Source of the DNA: Candidatus Latescibacterota bacterium
GTDB lineage: Bacteria; Latescibacterota; UBA2968; UBA8231
Reading direction: 5' to 3'
Length of the DNA: 64,000 bases
Assembly (NCBI GenBank): GCA_022826515.1
Contig: JAJDUT010000104.1
Location: 1 to 64,000 of the forward strand
Below the pieces are notes generated by a model. It was not told the origin of the DNA. It made no database searches and worked only from the letters and a program-made list of their open reading frames with translations. Shown piece after piece: positions 44,040-51,903 of this stretch (position 1 is the stretch's first letter; each line of letters opens with the position of its first letter). The translations under genes were made by a program, and so were the position numbers.

Positions 44040-45064
44040 CCGTGGTCAATGCCGAGCTTGATCGAACGCTCGGGATGCTGATTGATCTCCATGTAGGCGT
44101 CAGCGGCTTCAGCAAAGGGCACAATCGGGTCAATCAGATCGTCGGCTTGCAAACGGCCTGCGACCAACAGGGCCAACGACTCCGCGCGGATGCGGGCGAA
44201 ATCCCAACTCGCCTGCGGCAATGGCTCGCTGTTGGCCCGGCTGGAGATGACCTGAATGCGGTTGCGGTGCCACTCGCCGGCCAAGCGCAAGCCCTGCTCG
44301 CCGTGGTAATACGCGGTCGAGACTAAGGTGCCAGCGTAGCAGGTCGCGCGCATGGCGTCCTCAAACGCGCAGTAGGAACCGCTCGTCTCAAAGGCGATGT
44401 CCGCGCCGATTTTGTCGGTGCGCTGCTTGATCTCCACGCCGGCGTCCACGGCCACCGGATCCAGCGCCAAGTCGGCGTTGTGGCGCAGGGCTGCGGCGCG
44501 GCGGCGCTCAATGGGATCTACCACCGCCACCCAGCGCGCCCCGCACAGCCGCGCGGCCTGCGCGACCATCAGCCCAATGGCACCGAGTCCAAACACGGCG
44601 ACGCGATCCCCCAAGTGCACTGCGCCATCGCGCACCGCGCCGACGGCAAAGTCGGCCGGGTCCCAATACATAATGGCTTGCGGCGAGATTCCGTCGGGGG
44701 CCTTTTGCACACGCGTCGCCGCAACGGTGTGCGTCGCGCGGATGGGCAAATGCGCGAAGACCCGGTCGCCTTCGCGCAGCGTGGTGACCTCGGCACCCAC
44801 TTCGACAACCTCACCCAAGCACATGTTGCCGAGGCGGCGTGGGAAGCCACTGGACGCGGATTCGCCGCGGCGGTGCAGGCGCAGTTCACCGTCCCAGCGG
44901 TCGGAAGCGTCGGGTGTGTCGGCGCGGAAACCGCGCAGTTCTGTGCCGTGCTTGACCGAACTGAAGAGGCTTTGGACGCGGATTTCGTCTGGGGCTAAGG
45001 GCGGTTCTTGGTACGAGCTGAGGACGGCGTGGCCGGGGCGGTCGGCAATCAATTCGAGCGGCAT
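44036..45064 (-). CDS. zinc-type medium-chain alcohol dehydrogenase-like protein
   Basis: A 342-residue MDR-superfamily oxidoreductase. ATG 45064 is preferred over 45139 because the family begins with this strand (PLELIADRPGHAVL). The NAD(P)-binding fold has VFGLGAIGLMVAQAARLCGA. The catalytic zinc ligands are not clear: the usual GHE is replaced by GNMCLGEVVEVG, and no structural four-cysteine cluster is visible, so it is one of the non-canonical members. HGTELRGF near residue 40 is typical of enzymes acting on polyols or hydroxyacids. Substrate is open. Confidence 0.75.
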   Translation of the reverse strand: MPLELIADRPGHAVLSSYQEPPLAPDEIRVQSLFSSVKHGTELRGFRADTPDASDRWDGELRLHRRGESASSGFPRRLGNMCLGEVVEVGAEVTTLREGDRVFAHLPIRATHTVAATRVQKAPDGISPQAIMYWDPADFAVGAVRDGAVHLGDRVAVFGLGAIGLMVAQAARLCGARWVAVVDPIERRRAAALRHNADLALDPVAVDAGVEIKQRTDKIGADIAFETSGSYCAFEDAMRATCYAGTLVSTAYYHGEQGLRLAGEWHRNRIQVISSRANSEPLPQASWDFARIRAESLALLVAGRLQADDLIDPIVPFAEAADAYMEINQHPERSIKLGIDHG

Positions 45065-45130
45065 GGGGTAAACTCCTATGAGAGAGGTTAAGTCGCGTTG
45101 ACATGGACGGGCGTTTGCAAGCATGGCACA

Positions 45131-45182
45131 CTTCGACAAGCTCAGTGTGCGTTAGGTTTAGTGTGCGCTGAGCTTGTCGAAG
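45131..45182. repeat. 15-bp palindromic repeat (CTTCGACAAGCTCAG)
   Basis: CTTCGACAAGCTCAG (45131-45145) and its exact reverse complement CTGAGCTTGTCGAAG (45168-45182) flank a 22-base spacer rich in GTGTGC. The core is common in intergenic regions of many environmental genomes. It sits in the 197-base gap between the divergent dehydrogenase and pyrD genes. Confidence 0.7.
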
Positions 45183-45261
45183 CGCATGTAGGGGCGTCCC
45201 TACGGATGCACTAGGAAACGAACTAGTTGACACCGACGGCGTTTGCAACCCACCCCTCCAA

Positions 45262-46386
45262 ATGCGTATCCTGATTATAGCAATGAACGCATACCAACGC
45301 TTCGTCCGCCCCCTCCTGTTCCGCTGCGATCCAGAGCGCATCCACGAGCAGACCCTCGCGCTTGGCGAGCGGGTAGGTTCTTCCGCACTTGGTCGCCATC
45401 TGCTTTCCAGTCTCTTTGCCTTCGCAGATGCGCGATTGGCAACCCAAGTGGGCGGCTTGCACTTTGCCAATCCGCTGGGCATGGCCGCGGGGTTCGACAA
45501 AAACGGCCGGGTGATCCAGGCGCTTGCAGCCATGGGCTTTGGGTTCGTGGAGGTGGGATCGGTATCGGCGCATCCTTCGGCTGGAAATCCGCGGCCGCGC
45601 TTGTTCCGCCTGCCGTTGGACGAGGCCGTTGTAGTCAACTATGGAGTGCCCAATGACGGGGCCGCGGTCGTGGCGGACCGCGTGGCCCAGCGGCCAATCG
45701 CCGTGCCCTTGGGGATCAACCTCGTCGAAACCAATACCGGGCACCCCATTGAGCCAGATGCAGTCGTAGCGGAGCTAGCCGCAGCCCTAGTCCCCTTCGT
45801 CGGGCGGGCCTCCTACATCGCGTTCAACCTCAATTGCCCAAACACCACCGGCGGCGTCAGCCCATTCAGCGGAGGGAATCACTTGCGCGACTTGCTGCGC
45901 GAATGCGCTGCCATCGACGACCTGCCCCCGATCTTTCTCAAGCTCACGGCGCACACCGACCCGGCGCGGCTGGACTGGATGCTGGAAGTGGTCGATCCTT
46001 TTGCCTTCGTCAAGGGCTTCATCTTCAACCTGCCGCCGGGAACGAACTATCCGCTCAAATCGTCAGCCCATCTTGTGGGTCCGCTGCCCGGAACCTTGTG
46101 CGGTCGGCCCGTTCAGGCCCTAATCGACGAAACCGTGCGCTTCTGGTACGGGCGCATCGACCGCCAGCGGCACGCGATCATCGGCGTGGGGGGCATTTCA
46201 TCGGCCCGCGACGCATACCGCAAAATTCGCCTCGGGGCCTCGCTGGTGCAGCTATACTCAGCACTAATTTTCAGGGGTCCAGGTATCGTGCGACAAATCA
46301 ACGCGGGGCTAGCACACCTGTTGGAGCGCGATGGGTTCGCCCGGGTGGCAGACGCAGTCGGCATCGACAACGGAATTAGGAATTAA
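45262..46386 (+). CDS. pyrD: dihydroorotate dehydrogenase, class 2-like
   Basis: A 374-residue enzyme oxidising dihydroorotate to orotate in pyrimidine synthesis. The N-terminal amphipathic helices YQRFVRPLLFRCDPERIHEQ mark the membrane-associated, quinone-using class 2; FMN-site motifs follow (NPLGMAAGFDKNG, IGVGGIS, GASLVQLYSALIF). The catalytic base sits in NLNCPNTTGG and is C192 where class 2 enzymes have serine, a class 1 trait. The second methionine (45283) could be the true start since homologues begin there. The last codons (GIRN) come from the AT-rich repeat that follows. Confidence 0.88.
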   Translation: MRILIIAMNAYQRFVRPLLFRCDPERIHEQTLALGERVGSSALGRHLLSSLFAFADARLATQVGGLHFANPLGMAAGFDKNGRVIQALAAMGFGFVEVGSVSAHPSAGNPRPRLFRLPLDEAVVVNYGVPNDGAAVVADRVAQRPIAVPLGINLVETNTGHPIEPDAVVAELAAALVPFVGRASYIAFNLNCPNTTGGVSPFSGGNHLRDLLRECAAIDDLPPIFLKLTAHTDPARLDWMLEVVDPFAFVKGFIFNLPPGTNYPLKSSAHLVGPLPGTLCGRPVQALIDETVRFWYGRIDRQRHAIIGVGGISSARDAYRKIRLGASLVQLYSALIFRGPGIVRQINAGLAHLLERDGFARVADAVGIDNGIRN

Positions 46387-46478
46387 AAATTAGGAATTAG
46401 GAATTGCCCCGCCCGTCCCTTCCGCCGCTTGGGGGGTGGGTAATTCTTAATTCTTAATTCTTAATTCCTAATTCTAGG
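46372..46478. repeat. inverted array of GGAATTA/TTAATTC heptamers
   Basis: The left arm (46372-46405) is made of GGAATTA-type units; the right arm (46441-46478) is made of TTAATTC units in the opposite sense; the middle is GC-rich. Together they could form a long hairpin between the convergent pyrD and PhyH genes, acting as a two-way terminator. It encodes the final residues of both proteins (GIRN and RIRN). Confidence 0.75.
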
Positions 46479-47351
46479 ATTGATCTGCAAATCCCACGCG
46501 CGCCAGTAGTACTTGAGCGGGTCGTCCGCGTCCCACTTGGCGTAAAGGTCTTCCCAATCCGTAAAGTGCATGTGCGGCTCCAGCGAGTCTTCGCGCACCG
46601 GGTGGCTCATGGGCTGGTAGCGATAGTCGAGTGAGATGCGCAGGCGGTCGCCGCTTTGGTTGTCTTGGCCCTGATGCGCGGTGAGGCTGTGGCATATCAG
46701 CACATCGCCAGCGACAAAATCGCCGCCCGCCCACAGCGTATCTTCGGGCAACTCGACGGCGTGGCCGCCCGCGCCGGTCGCCTTTGTAACGTCTAGCTTG
46801 CCTAACTTGTGGCTGCCCGGCGCTACCGCCAAACTGCCCAGCGCAGCCGGACAGTCGCCAGCCGGAATCCACGCGGTCCACGTCTCGTCAGTGCCGCCGA
46901 TGTAGAAATTGTCTTGGTGCGGCGGCGTGGTGTGCGTCAGGGCGTTGGGAAAAATTACCCGGCAGATATTGCGGCTGTGGGGCAGAGCCTCCTCGCCGAA
47001 GAGCGTGGCGAACATCGCCATAATCGCCGGATGCAAAGCCAAGGCGTTGAAGGCGCGCAACCGCTGGACATCGATGTAAAAGGCGATCCACTCGGGCGCG
47101 TTCCCTTCGATGAAAAGCTCCCCGTCGTGCGCGATTCCCTCCATCAAGGGCGCGTCGTCATCGAGCCAGCCGTGCTTTTGACAAACTTCGAGGATCTGGC
47201 GGCGCAGATCGAGCACTGACTCTGAATCTAACAGCAAGCGGAAGAACAAATAGCCCTGCTCGGCCGCGCGCTCGCGCAAGGCGTCGGGTGCTTCGAGCAG
47301 GGGGGTGGAATCGACGAAAGGTTCGAGGTTAATCATGGTTTGCTGGGCCAT
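46461..47351 (-). CDS. phytanoyl-CoA dioxygenase (PhyH) family protein 1
   Basis: A 296-residue iron(II)/2-oxoglutarate-dependent dioxygenase. The metal triad is visible: H145 and D147 in PHQDNFYIGG and probably H226 in CHSLTAHQGQD, with R near YRYQP for 2-oxoglutarate. Start 47351 is preferred over 47396. PhyH enzymes hydroxylate diverse small molecules; the substrate is unknown. It is separated from the GGCT gene on the same strand by four bases, so the two are likely co-transcribed. The C-terminal IRN derives from an intergenic repeat. Confidence 0.85.
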   Translation of the reverse strand: MAQQTMINLEPFVDSTPLLEAPDALRERAAEQGYLFFRLLLDSESVLDLRRQILEVCQKHGWLDDDAPLMEGIAHDGELFIEGNAPEWIAFYIDVQRLRAFNALALHPAIMAMFATLFGEEALPHSRNICRVIFPNALTHTTPPHQDNFYIGGTDETWTAWIPAGDCPAALGSLAVAPGSHKLGKLDVTKATGAGGHAVELPEDTLWAGGDFVAGDVLICHSLTAHQGQDNQSGDRLRISLDYRYQPMSHPVREDSLEPHMHFTDWEDLYAKWDADDPLKYYWRAWDLQINPRIRN

Positions 47352-47355
47352 TAAC

Positions 47356-47808
47356 TCACTCCTCTTCTTTGTCCCAAAAAGCGTGTAAGATAGCAATATA
47401 CTCGTCGGAAAGTCCGTGCTCAGTCGCCCCCTGAATGACGGCGTTGAGGTATTCCTCCGAAGGCGGGTAGTGATGTCCGGCGTCGAGGCGGGGGAGATAC
47501 GTCCAAACTTCGCCGAGCTCAGGTATGGTTATCATGTCCCGCCGGTACTTGGTGCCCTCGCTTTCGTAGTGGTCGAGGCGTCTGAAGTCGTCCTCGGTCA
47601 CTGCATAGATGACGCCTTCGACGTACGCGTCTTCGTTGGGCCGGATGCTGGCCACGCCCATGCCGCTGCGCGTGAAGGAGATCATCGGAAAACACAGCTC
47701 GTAGCCTACCAAGCGCACCACAGAGTGAACGCGAGCACCTGGGCAGCGAGCCTGCATCTGACTCCAGAGCAAATTGGACCCGTAGGCAAAGTAGAGCATT
47801 TCAGCCAT
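47356..47808 (-). CDS. gamma-glutamylcyclotransferase family protein
   Basis: A 150-residue GGCT-like protein: YFAYGSNLLW at residues 6-15 forms the substrate loop, and the catalytic glutamate is E82 in DHYESEGTKYRR. The family releases 5-oxoproline from gamma-glutamyl amines or peptides. Start 47808 fits homologues. It precedes the PhyH gene by four bases. The upstream region, divergent from the AAA-like gene, has no clear promoter. Confidence 0.85.
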   Translation of the reverse strand: MAEMLYFAYGSNLLWSQMQARCPGARVHSVVRLVGYELCFPMISFTRSGMGVASIRPNEDAYVEGVIYAVTEDDFRRLDHYESEGTKYRRDMITIPELGEVWTYLPRLDAGHHYPPSEEYLNAVIQGATEHGLSDEYIAILHAFWDKEEE

Positions 47809-47956
47809 TACCCGATCTCCTGTGGATTTTGACAAGAAGTGCGGATATAGTACCATTCAGACTCGCCGCACGCAAACTTTGCATCTCCCTATACCCAAAC
47901 CCAACTCTTAGAAGCAACGCAGATGCTGGATGGGTAATTTCGACGGAGAATGGTCC

Positions 47957-49504
47957 ATGAACAAACGCAAACTGCCTATCGGCATTCAGACCTTCCGCAA
48001 AATCCGCGCCGAGGACTACTACTACGTCGATAAAACCCCCTACATCCGCCAATTACTCGACGAGGACACGCATTATTTCCTGTCGCGTCCGCGGCGCTTC
48101 GGCAAGAGCCTATTCCTAGACACGCTCAAGGAGCTGTTCGAGGGCAACCAAGTACTTTTCGCCGGGCTGCACATCCACGACCACTGGGATTGGTCGGTGC
48201 GCCATCCGGTCCTGCGGCTCAGCTTTGGCCGCGGCAACTTCAAGGAGCCCGGCTACGTGGAGGCCAACCTTATGGCGCAATTGGATGCCGTCGAACGCCA
48301 GACTGGTGTAGCGTCGGATTACGGCACCGGGCCTGAACGGTTTGCTCATCTACTAGAGGTGCTGCATGACCAGACCGGGCAGACGGTGGCGGTACTGGTC
48401 GACGAATACGACAAGCCGATTCTCGACGCGCTAGAGGTGCCGGACATAGCCCGCGCCAACCGCGACTTTCTGCGCGGCCTCTACGCAGCCATCAAGGACA
48501 GCGACGCGCATGTCCGCTTCACGTTCCTCACCGGGGTGAGCAAGTTTTCCAAGGTCAGCCTGTTTTCTGGCCTCAACAACCTCACCGATATCACCCTCGA
48601 ACCGTCCTACTCGGCGATCTGCGGCTACACCGAGACGGATCTAGATACCGTGTTCGCGCCGGAACTGCCCGGCTTGGACCGAGACCAAATCCGCGCCTGG
48701 TACAACGGCTACAGTTGGCTGGGCGACGAGAAAGTGTATAACCCCTTCGACATCCTCCTGCTGTTGCGCCGCCGCCGTTTCGCCGCCTATTGGTTTGAGA
48801 CCGGCACGCCGACGTTTCTGATCGAAACGCTTTGCAAGCGCCACATCAGTTCCTTAGAACTCGGCGAAATGGTCGGCAGCGATGAGTTGTTATCGACCTT
48901 CGACGTAGAAGACATCGCCATTGAGGCGCTGCTGTTCCAGACCGGCTACCTGACGATAACCGACGAGGAAGACGTGGGCGGCAAGGCCCTCTACCGCTTG
49001 GGCTATCCTAACCGGGAGGTGCGACAGAGCCTTAACGAGAGCCTGCTGCGCTATCTCGTGCGGGATTCGACGCGGCAGATGGCCAACAGCGTACAGCTCT
49101 ACCGGCTGCTGGAGGCCAACAACTTCACCGGGCTGGAGACGCTATTCCACGCTTTCTTCGCCAGCATTCCCTACGAGTGGTATGTCAACAACGACATCGC
49201 TAATTACGAGGGCTACTACGCCAGCGTATTCTACTCCTACTTCGCGGCACTCGGCCTAGACATTACAGTGGAGGACAGCAGCAGCCACGGACGGCTGGAC
49301 ATGGCGGTTCTGTTCAACGCTCACGTCTATCTGTTCGAGTTTAAGGTAGTAGAACTGTCGTCGTCGGGCGCGGCATTGACGCAGTTGCAGGAACGGTGCT
49401 ACGCGGACAAATATCGCGCCTTAGAGCAGCCGATGTACTTGATTGGTGTGGAGTTCAGTAAGGACGAGCGCAATGTCACGGCGTTTGCGGTGGAGCAGGC
49501 ATGA
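47957..49504 (+). CDS. AAA-ATPase-like / PD-(D/E)XK nuclease protein, paralogue 2
   Basis: A 515-residue paralogue of the 10328 protein, from ATG 47957 (MNKRKLPIGIQTFRKIR). P-loop-like FLSRPRRFGKSLFLDTLKEL, Walker B VAVLVDEYDKPILDALE and FLTGVSKFSKVSLFSGLNN are intact. The C-terminal nuclease core is SSSHGRLDMAVLF then VYLFEFKVVEL. Paralogues 2 and 3 are separated by 820 bases holding only a lysozyme gene, so this looks like local duplication. Role unknown; ATP-dependent nucleic-acid processing is inferred from the domain combination. Confidence 0.85.
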   Translation: MNKRKLPIGIQTFRKIRAEDYYYVDKTPYIRQLLDEDTHYFLSRPRRFGKSLFLDTLKELFEGNQVLFAGLHIHDHWDWSVRHPVLRLSFGRGNFKEPGYVEANLMAQLDAVERQTGVASDYGTGPERFAHLLEVLHDQTGQTVAVLVDEYDKPILDALEVPDIARANRDFLRGLYAAIKDSDAHVRFTFLTGVSKFSKVSLFSGLNNLTDITLEPSYSAICGYTETDLDTVFAPELPGLDRDQIRAWYNGYSWLGDEKVYNPFDILLLLRRRRFAAYWFETGTPTFLIETLCKRHISSLELGEMVGSDELLSTFDVEDIAIEALLFQTGYLTITDEEDVGGKALYRLGYPNREVRQSLNESLLRYLVRDSTRQMANSVQLYRLLEANNFTGLETLFHAFFASIPYEWYVNNDIANYEGYYASVFYSYFAALGLDITVEDSSSHGRLDMAVLFNAHVYLFEFKVVELSSSGAALTQLQERCYADKYRALEQPMYLIGVEFSKDERNVTAFAVEQA

Positions 49505-49670
49505 TATAGCAACCCCTGAGTACATGACACCTGGCTTGAATCTGGCGCGAGGCCAGACGATATTCAGAATGTTGCCCCGATTTCTAGCGGATTGAAACCA
49601 CGACCCACGTCGTGCCGGCAGTTACAAAAAACCTAAAAGCACCATCCAACATCCAAGCGAGAGGATCACC

Positions 49671-50234
49671 ATGAGCTTTGAACAAGCCGTAGCCAAAGTG
49701 CTGGACCACGAAGGCGGCTTTGTAGATGACCCCGCCGACCGGGGCGGCATGACCTTTATGGGCATTTCGCGCCGGTGGTTCCCCGACGAATCCCTTTGGG
49801 AGAAGATCGACGCCTTGTTGGACGAAGGTCGAAACCCCAATGAAGCAATGGACGAACTACGCCCCGACGTGACGGGCTTTTACCGGCGCGAGTTTTGGGA
49901 CAAGCACGGTTGCGAAACCTTGCCCGAAAGCATCAAGGAGCGCCACTTTGATTTTACCATCAATGCCGGCGCAGGATCATCTACCAAGATCATCCAGATT
50001 CTTGGCAATGTCTTTTGCCAAGAGGAACTCGGCGGCGTCATCGACGAAGATGGCCTTACCGGTCCCGCCACCCGTCGAGCCATCGAGGCACTAGGCAACC
50101 TCGACGAGAATATGCAAGAGATTCTGCCGATTGCGTACCGCTCCCTGCAGGGCGTCCACTTTCTCGACATCTACAAGTCCAATCGCAGTCAAAGCCGATT
50201 CATTCGCGGCTGGCTACTCAATCGAGCCAGCTAA
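49671..50234 (+). CDS. GH108-type muramidase (phage lysozyme-like)
   Basis: A 187-residue protein with the N-acetylmuramidase fold of glycoside hydrolase family 108: VLDHEGGFVDDPADRGGMT (catalytic glutamate E14), FTINAGAGSSTKIIQ at about residue 95 and the C-terminal PG_binding_3-like part (IDEDGLTGPATRRAI). Family members are phage endolysins or type VI effectors. No holin, signal peptide or phage gene is next to it. It has its own upstream region (166 bases) and lies between two AAA-like/nuclease genes. Confidence 0.85.
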   Translation: MSFEQAVAKVLDHEGGFVDDPADRGGMTFMGISRRWFPDESLWEKIDALLDEGRNPNEAMDELRPDVTGFYRREFWDKHGCETLPESIKERHFDFTINAGAGSSTKIIQILGNVFCQEELGGVIDEDGLTGPATRRAIEALGNLDENMQEILPIAYRSLQGVHFLDIYKSNRSQSRFIRGWLLNRAS

Positions 50235-50259
50235 CGCCTACCCTTGTTCCCGTAATCTC

Positions 50260-50288
50260 TTGCAAGACAAGAAGAACTGTGGCATACT
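50260..50288 (+). promoter_or_regulatory. promoter candidate for AAA-like paralogue 3
   Basis: TTGCAA (50260-50265), 17 bases, CATACT (50283-50288). The predicted start near 50295 gives a leader of about 30 bases to ATG 50325. Matches are moderate. Confidence 0.45.
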
Positions 50289-50324
50289 GTTTTGGGCTTA
50301 GGATCCGAATAGAGCAAAGAGTCC

Positions 50325-51875
50325 ATGCGCAGACGCAAACTACCCATAGGCATTCAAACCTTCCGCGAGCTCCGCGAAGATAACTGCTACTACGTCGATA
50401 AAACCGCCTATATCCGCCAGTTACTCGACGAGGGTAAGCACTATTTTCTGTCGCGCCCACGGCGTTTCGGCAAGAGCCTGTTCCTCGACACGCTCAAGGA
50501 ACTGTTCGAGGGCAACGAGCCGCTGTTCGAGGGGCTTTGCATCCACGACCGCTGGGACTGGTCGGTGCGTCATCCCGTCCTGCGCCTCGACTTCAGCAGC
50601 GGCACCTACCAAGGGCCGGACGACTTGCGGGAGGAAGTGGCGGCGCAACTGAACGCCTTGGAGGAGGAAGCGGCGATCACTCCTCGCGCCGACGAGACCG
50701 CCCCGGCCCGCTTCCGCTACTTGATGAAGGTGCTACACGAGCGCAGCGGGCAGCGCGTGGCGGTGCTGGTTGATGAATACGACAAGCCGATTCTCGACGC
50801 GCTGGAAGTGCCAGAAATAGCCCGTGCCAACCGCGACTTGCTGCGCGGCCTGTATTCTACCGTGAAGTTTGCCGACGCCCACATCCGCTTCAGCTTCCTC
50901 ACCGGAGTAAGCAAGTTCTCCAAGGTCAGCCTGTTCTCCGGCCTCAACAACCTGATCGACCTCACCCTCGACCCGCGTTACTCGGCCATTTGCGGCTATA
51001 CCGAGACTGATCTAGACACCGTGTTCGCGCCGGAGCTTCCGGGCCTCGACCGGGACGCGATCGGCACTTGGTACAACGGCTACAACTGGCTCGGCGAGGA
51101 GAAGGTGTACAACCCCTTCGACGTGTTGCTGCTGTTCCGCAATCGCGAGTTCGGTGCCTACTGGTTCGAGACCGGCACGCCAGCGTTCCTAGTCGAGACG
51201 CTGTTCAAGCGGCGGGTAAGCTCCCTAGCGTTGGATAACATGATAGGCAGCAGCGATCTGTTGTCGGCCTTTGACGTGGACGCCATCGCCCCCGAAGCAC
51301 TCTTGTTCCAGACCGGCTACCTCACCATTCGCCGCACCGAGCGGCGCGGGAGTAGGACATACTATCGGCTCGGCTACCCCAACTTGGAGGTGCGGCAGAG
51401 CCTGAACGAGAGCTTGCTGAATCACCTGATCGGGGATGCCTCGCGCCGGGCGGCGCACAGTGCCCAGCTCTACGACCTGCTGGAGGCCAACGACTTCGCC
51501 GGGCTTAAGACCCTGTTCCATGCCTTCTTCGCCAGCATCCCCTACGAGTGGTACACCAACAACGACATCGCCCGCTACGAAGGCTACTACGCCAGCGTGT
51601 TCTACTCCTATTTCGCGGGATTGGGATTGGACATCGCGGTCGAAGATAGCAGCAGCCACGGCCGGCTGGACATGGCGGTTCTGTTCAACAACAATGTCTA
51701 TCTGTTTGAGTTCAAGGTGGTCGAACTTTCGTCAGCAGGGGCGGCGATGGCGCAGTTAAAAGAGCGGCGCTACGCAGATAAGTACCGCGCCTTGGGCCAG
51801 CCGATTCACCTGATCGCCGTCGAGTTCAGCAAGGACGAGCGCAACTTGGTGGCGTTTGCAGTGGAACGCACCTGA
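50325..51875 (+). CDS. AAA-ATPase-like / PD-(D/E)XK nuclease protein, paralogue 3
   Basis: A 516-residue paralogue beginning MRRRKLPIGIQTFRELRE. It has FLSRPRRFGKSLFLDTLKEL, a middle part that differs from the others (residues about 90-135, EEVAAQLNALEEEA), VAVLVDEYDKPI, FSFLTGVSKFSKVS and the same nuclease tail (GRLDMAVLF, VYLFEFKVVEL). It is closest to paralogue 2 at the C-terminus. The stop lies 28 bases before the next gene. No accessory gene of a known defence system accompanies it. Confidence 0.85.
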   Translation: MRRRKLPIGIQTFRELREDNCYYVDKTAYIRQLLDEGKHYFLSRPRRFGKSLFLDTLKELFEGNEPLFEGLCIHDRWDWSVRHPVLRLDFSSGTYQGPDDLREEVAAQLNALEEEAAITPRADETAPARFRYLMKVLHERSGQRVAVLVDEYDKPILDALEVPEIARANRDLLRGLYSTVKFADAHIRFSFLTGVSKFSKVSLFSGLNNLIDLTLDPRYSAICGYTETDLDTVFAPELPGLDRDAIGTWYNGYNWLGEEKVYNPFDVLLLFRNREFGAYWFETGTPAFLVETLFKRRVSSLALDNMIGSSDLLSAFDVDAIAPEALLFQTGYLTIRRTERRGSRTYYRLGYPNLEVRQSLNESLLNHLIGDASRRAAHSAQLYDLLEANDFAGLKTLFHAFFASIPYEWYTNNDIARYEGYYASVFYSYFAGLGLDIAVEDSSSHGRLDMAVLFNNNVYLFEFKVVELSSAGAAMAQLKERRYADKYRALGQPIHLIAVEFSKDERNLVAFAVERT

Positions 51876-51903
51876 TAGCCAACCGAAACAAAGGAAAACA
51901 CCC

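Noticed and set aside
49589..49598. GATTGAAAC resembling the 3' end of a CRISPR repeat
   Set aside because: It occurs once, with no regularly spaced second copy and no cas gene nearby.
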